Shown here one piece after another: positions 60,362 through 64,000 of a DNA stretch of 64,000 nucleotides. The stretch is from Gammaproteobacteria bacterium (GTDB lineage Bacteria; Pseudomonadota; Gammaproteobacteria; Competibacterales; Competibacteraceae), in NCBI GenBank assembly GCA_024235135.1, contig JACKMZ010000006.1, positions 149,676 to 213,675 on the forward strand, in the 5' to 3' direction. The notes beneath the pieces were generated by a model. That model had not been told where the DNA came from. It saw nothing but the letters and a program-made list of their open reading frames with translations, and made no database searches. Made by a program: the position numbers and the translations under genes. Within the stretch, counting starts at the first letter, position 1, and every line of letters begins with the position of its first letter.

Positions 60362-62899
60362 ATGAGCGAACAACCCAACCTATTAGAAACCGCACTCGGG
60401 GGATTTTTCCAAGATATTGGCAAATTCATGCAGCGCGCTTATGGCGCGGTGTCACAAATGGACCCACGACCTAGAGCACGTGAATCAGTGATTTTGCCGA
60501 CTGATGGGCATGGTGGATACACCCATAAGCACGTCTTATGGACCGAAGCCTTTTTCCATTGGATGGAACAGGAGGGCCTATTTTTTCCGCCTGGCATAAA
60601 CCGCGACCGGGTGCGTGACATGGCAGTGTTTCACCACAAGCCAGAGGCGTTCGGATCGTTGGGCTGGCTAGCCGCGGAGGCCGACCGGCTTTCCTCCGGT
60701 ATGGACCGCAAGCCGCGCGATTACGAGGCATCGGAAACCGAGGCCGAGTACAAGGGGTGGGATGCCTTTATCAAAACCCCCCTGCGAAGCATCTTCGGTT
60801 CAGTGGATTTGGGTTTGGGCGATCCGCCGCAATGCCATCAACTGCTTACGGAACTCATCCCCGACGACCATCTGTTACCGGAGTCAAAACTAGATACCCG
60901 TGACTACCCGATACGCTATCGGCATCTGTGGGACCATTTCGCCACCGAATTCAAGGTATTGTGCGGGCTGGATAACGTGGCTTTATTCAGCGAGGGTCTA
61001 TTGTCGCTGTCCGAGCGGTTTACCTTTGCTATTCCTTCTTCCACGGTCGACGTGCCCGACGTGTCGCTACACGATCACAACCGCACTGTCGCTGCCATCG
61101 CCGCATGCTTATACCGCTGGCACGCAGCTAACGGCACGCTCGGCGACGAAAAAGCAATTCGTGATCGCTCGGCTGAAAAGTTTTATCTGCTGGCCGGTGA
61201 TCTATCTGGGATTCAACACACTTTGTTTTTGCTGGCCAATCAGCAGGTCAAGGGCGTCAACAAAATTCTCCGCGCCCGCTCGTTCCTGCTGGGGATGATG
61301 GTTGAAGCCGCTGCGTTGCGCTGCCGCCACGGATTCGATTTGCCCGTGTTCAACCTGATCCAGAACGCGGGTGGACGCTTTGTATTGTTGTTACCGGCAT
61401 TGCCGGAAGTCAGGGAAAGGGTCGCCGTGCTACAAACCGAGTTGGATCACTGGCTGGGCGAACGCTATCTGGGTGAATTGGCATTGAACCTGGCGCTATC
61501 ACCACCGTTCGGAGGTCAGGCTTTGCAGGCGAGCCAGTTTTCCAAGGTGCAGGCGGCGCTGAGTCGGGCGTTGGATACTGCGAAACAACAGGCTTTACGC
61601 TACTACCCCACCGGAATATTGATGGCGGATTATGAACAGGAAGAATGCACTGCCTGTGGTAAGCGCCCGGCCCGACATCGAGAGAATGACACCCGCCGCT
61701 GTGATGTTTGTCATGACGCACACCGAGTGGGGGGCTGGCTGCCCAAGGTAGGCGCGGTCAGTTGGCAGATGACGCAACCACGATCGGGAAACTGGACCGT
61801 GGAACTACCCGGTCATCTGTGGTTAACCCTGCATGAGAAACCACCTCATTCAACTGAAGCATTATTGGGCGGGTTTCGCCTTTACCGGGGCGAGCAAGAC
61901 ACACCCACCGGACCGTGGCCATTGCGCTTTGTGGCTGCCTACGTTCCGCGTCTCAACGAGGGCGAGGCCGATCATCCGCTCTACGCCCACTTAAGCGATG
62001 AGGCTCAAGAAGTGGCGGTCGGTGAACTCAAGACCTTCGAACATCTGGCCCAGGATGCGCTGGAACTGGATAGCCATGGTTCTCCATTAGGCAAACCGTT
62101 TCTGGCGGTGCTGAAAGCGGATGTGGACCGACTGGGGTTTCTGTTTGGCTTCGGGTTGCGTGACCCGAACGATTCCAAGAAGGATCGCGCCACACTCAGT
62201 CGCTACGCCTCCCTGTCGCGCATGCTGGATCTGTTCTTTACCGGCTATTTGCAAGAGCGATTACGGCGAAATTATCCGCAGACCTACACCGTTTACGCCG
62301 GTGGCGACGACTTGCTGTTGATCGGGCCTTGGTGGCAAATGGTCTGCCTGGTGAGTGATCTTCACGAGCAATTCCGTCGCTATGTCGGCGGTAATCCCAA
62401 CATCACCCTGTCCGCCGGGCTGGCATTGTGCAAAGCCAACCAGCCGCTCAATCGCACGGTTTTGGAAGCGGAAGAACGGTTGGAACAGGCCAAGGATGCC
62501 GGACGAGACCGGGTTGGTCTGCTGGATGAGGAGCCGGTCACCTGGGAACAATTGCCCACCTTACTGCGGCGTGCTGAAACCTTGAACGAGTGGCTACGTA
62601 CCGGCTGGCTGAATACAGCGCTGGTGTACAAGGTGCTCTACTTCGCCGAGGAACGCCGCCGGGCCGAGCAACCCGACGAGCAAGGTCGGTTCAGTCTGGC
62701 TCATGCCGACTGGCGCGCGCGCTGGGCTTACCACTTGGCGCGGAATGTCCGCGATAGTCGGGTTATTCCCGACCCGGAAAAGAAAACGGTGATGACCGTG
62801 CTGAATCAGCTTTTGGGACTGGACGCCGACATTCGCACTCAAGCGGAATGGGCCTCGCCGCGCATCCCGGTCAGCATCGCCTTATATCGCAATCGTTGA
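60362..62899 (+). CDS. cas10: Cas10/Csm1, type III-A effector large subunit
   Basis: 845 residues. An N-terminal HD-like domain, a first palm domain (AGDLSGIQHTLFLL), a zinc ribbon at ~430-455 (CTACGKRPAR and CDVCHDAH), a second palm with the cyclase motif GGDD (residues 647-650, YAGGDDLLLIG) and a C-terminal helical region. The palm makes cyclic oligoadenylate on target recognition. The HD motif, normally HDIGKF, reads QDIGKF with Gln17 in place of His, and other HD-domain histidines (HKHVLW, FHHKPEAF) remain. The cyclase looks intact; the DNase may be impaired. csm2 follows closely. Confidence 0.95.
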   Translation: MSEQPNLLETALGGFFQDIGKFMQRAYGAVSQMDPRPRARESVILPTDGHGGYTHKHVLWTEAFFHWMEQEGLFFPPGINRDRVRDMAVFHHKPEAFGSLGWLAAEADRLSSGMDRKPRDYEASETEAEYKGWDAFIKTPLRSIFGSVDLGLGDPPQCHQLLTELIPDDHLLPESKLDTRDYPIRYRHLWDHFATEFKVLCGLDNVALFSEGLLSLSERFTFAIPSSTVDVPDVSLHDHNRTVAAIAACLYRWHAANGTLGDEKAIRDRSAEKFYLLAGDLSGIQHTLFLLANQQVKGVNKILRARSFLLGMMVEAAALRCRHGFDLPVFNLIQNAGGRFVLLLPALPEVRERVAVLQTELDHWLGERYLGELALNLALSPPFGGQALQASQFSKVQAALSRALDTAKQQALRYYPTGILMADYEQEECTACGKRPARHRENDTRRCDVCHDAHRVGGWLPKVGAVSWQMTQPRSGNWTVELPGHLWLTLHEKPPHSTEALLGGFRLYRGEQDTPTGPWPLRFVAAYVPRLNEGEADHPLYAHLSDEAQEVAVGELKTFEHLAQDALELDSHGSPLGKPFLAVLKADVDRLGFLFGFGLRDPNDSKKDRATLSRYASLSRMLDLFFTGYLQERLRRNYPQTYTVYAGGDDLLLIGPWWQMVCLVSDLHEQFRRYVGGNPNITLSAGLALCKANQPLNRTVLEAEERLEQAKDAGRDRVGLLDEEPVTWEQLPTLLRRAETLNEWLRTGWLNTALVYKVLYFAEERRRAEQPDEQGRFSLAHADWRARWAYHLARNVRDSRVIPDPEKKTVMTVLNQLLGLDADIRTQAEWASPRIPVSIALYRNR

Positions 62900-62918
62900 T
62901 TACATGGGAGATTTCAAA

Positions 62919-63422
62919 GTGGCACAACAACCTTATCGATCCCAACACGGCGGCCAGGGTGGGCGTGGGCCAGGAGGAGGTGGTTTCGGCGGCAATTCAA
63001 CGGAACCCAAAAGCCTGCCGACTCCTCAGCCTGTCGTTTATTTTCAACCGGATGGCTCCCTGGTTCCGACTTTGATGGACAGTCAAGCCGAGGACTTGGC
63101 GCAAAGCCTGAGTCAGGTCACCACGACTCAACTACGGCGTTTTTACGATGACGTATTGACCTTGCGACAGCGGCTGGCGGCGGAACAACGCCAAGGGCAT
63201 GACAAGGAATCCGTCTTCAATAACCTACGCGCCGACTTCAAGATGCTAAAAGCCAAGGCGGTTTATGCGCACGGACGTAATCAGAAAACCGTGCCCCTTC
63301 CATTGCTACAGTTTTTTATTGATCACGTTGCAGCAGTGAATAACGCCCGTGATTTTGAGGCGTTCTGCAAGCATTTTCAGGCCGTAGTGGCTTTTCACAA
63401 ATTCTATGGCGAAAAGAATTAA
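62919..63422 (+). CDS. csm2: Csm2, type III-A small subunit
   Basis: 167 residues from GTG 62919, chosen because GGGAG (62907-62911) stands seven bases before it; ATG 62904 in the same frame would add five residues (172 aa). A Gly-rich N-terminus (HGGQGGRGPGGGGFGGNS) precedes the helical Csm2 body (LRRFYDDVLTLRQRLAAEQR, FFIDHVAAVNNARDFEAFCK). It is part of the RNA-bound effector backbone with Csm3. Confidence 0.9.
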   Translation: MAQQPYRSQHGGQGGRGPGGGGFGGNSTEPKSLPTPQPVVYFQPDGSLVPTLMDSQAEDLAQSLSQVTTTQLRRFYDDVLTLRQRLAAEQRQGHDKESVFNNLRADFKMLKAKAVYAHGRNQKTVPLPLLQFFIDHVAAVNNARDFEAFCKHFQAVVAFHKFYGEKN

Positions 63423-63442
63423 CCGAGCCGGGAGACAACGAT

Positions 63443-64000
63443 ATGACGCATAGCCTGCTTTCTACTCATCGTATCAGCGCGACACTGATTCTACGCAGTG
63501 GCTTGCACATCGGTGCGGGCAAGGACGCTATCGAGATCGGCGGCCTGGATTTACCCGTGGTCAAACAACCCTTCACCCAGGAACCCTACATTCCCGGCTC
63601 CAGCCTCAAGGGCAAGCTGCGTTCACTGCTGGAATGGGCGCTCAATCAGGTCGAGGACGACGGCAGCGTGTGGGGAAGTAATAAAAGCAGTCAATACGAT
63701 GCCAACGATCCTATCCTGCGTGCCTTCGGTACTACCCATAAACAATGGAGTGGCGGTCCTACTCGGTTGCTGGTGCGCGATGCCTATTTGGAGAAAGCTT
63801 GGGCGGATTCTATTCGCGAACAAGGATTGCCTTTCACTGAGGAAAAGATGGAAGTCACCATCGACCGTATTCAGGGCAAAGCTAAAGATGGGGGACTGCG
63901 GCGAACTGAACGGGTTCCTGCGGGAGCGCGCTTTGAATTGGATATGGTTTTCAAGGTATTCGCCTGGAACGGTGACGGCGGCGAAATCGACCGGGATTGT
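63443..64000 (+). CDS. csm3: Csm3, type III-A backbone subunit (3' truncated by window edge)
   Basis: 186 codons up to the window end. A RAMP protein that cuts target RNA. Seen: HIGAGKDAIEIGGLDLPVVK with the Asp36 matching the catalytic Asp of the family, then PYIPGSSLKGKLRSLLEWAL and RVPAGARFELDMVF. GGGAG sits about nine bases before the ATG. csm4 and csm5 and the CRISPR array are presumably beyond the window. Confidence 0.92.
   Translation, partial: MTHSLLSTHRISATLILRSGLHIGAGKDAIEIGGLDLPVVKQPFTQEPYIPGSSLKGKLRSLLEWALNQVEDDGSVWGSNKSSQYDANDPILRAFGTTHKQWSGGPTRLLVRDAYLEKAWADSIREQGLPFTEEKMEVTIDRIQGKAKDGGLRRTERVPAGARFELDMVFKVFAWNGDGGEIDRDC

Overview
The window reads as the chromosome of a gammaproteobacterium with GC-rich, tightly packed genes. 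The lineage call rests on gene sets: fabA-fabB, an Rsd/AlgQ regulator, the yoaA-tsaB and rnr-rlmB pairs, DusA, MnmE ending in CIGK, and full-length Mfd. Three tandem DUF2173 genes, a family best known from sulfur oxidisers, suggest (inference only) a Chromatiales-like or other sulfur-metabolising host. I see no rRNA, tRNA or CRISPR array.

Layout. 1-2.5 kb: 3' part of a DinG/YoaA helicase, tsaB, and an rsd-like gene. 2.5-9.1 kb (minus strand): one long unit led by a type VI secretion spike gene (vgrG), then a DUF4123 adaptor, a protein with an internally duplicated domain, a candidate effector, a SUMF1-domain protein, a T7-gp13-like acetyltransferase-fold protein and a radical SAM protein. A sigma-54-like site precedes vgrG. 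Divergent from it is an apparent TssB-TssC fusion (9.4-10.9 kb). 11-13 kb: MaoC hydratase, fdhD and a YjbQ-family gene. 13.2-18.6 kb: a type I restriction-modification operon decayed by several deletions and one frameshift, with an ImmA/IrrE-DUF4411 pair inside it. 19-20.2 kb: a DUF4160/DUF2442 pair behind a perfect palindrome, then a relic IS200/IS605 right end. 20.2-30 kb: mnmE with an RDD protein, three DUF2173 genes, an L,D-transpeptidase, an NTF2-like protein, upp-uraA and fabA-fabB.

30-46.6 kb is a surface-carbohydrate and transport region: two glycosyltransferase genes with a small Cys-rich gene, a membrane protein, then dusA, a Rieske-like protein, an EamA protein and an unusual ABC transporter (Opp/Dpp-type ATPase and permeases with a sugar-type binding lipoprotein). 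A 1212-residue three-domain glycosyltransferase, two more glycosyltransferases and a PIG-L deacetylase follow. 46.9-58.2 kb: small envelope proteins, a GH57 hydrolase with a repeat tail, mfd, rlmB-rnr and a vanadium-haloperoxidase-like protein. 58.4-64 kb: the start of a type III-A CRISPR-Cas locus (NE0113-type CARF protein, a Phd/VapC pair, csm1/cas10, csm2 and partial csm3).

The best leads for undescribed biology are the vgrG cargo unit with its duplicated-domain and effector-like proteins, the stand-alone TssBC fusion, the DUF2173 trio, a Cas10 whose HD-motif histidine is Gln, and a sequence element shared upstream of both cas transcription units.
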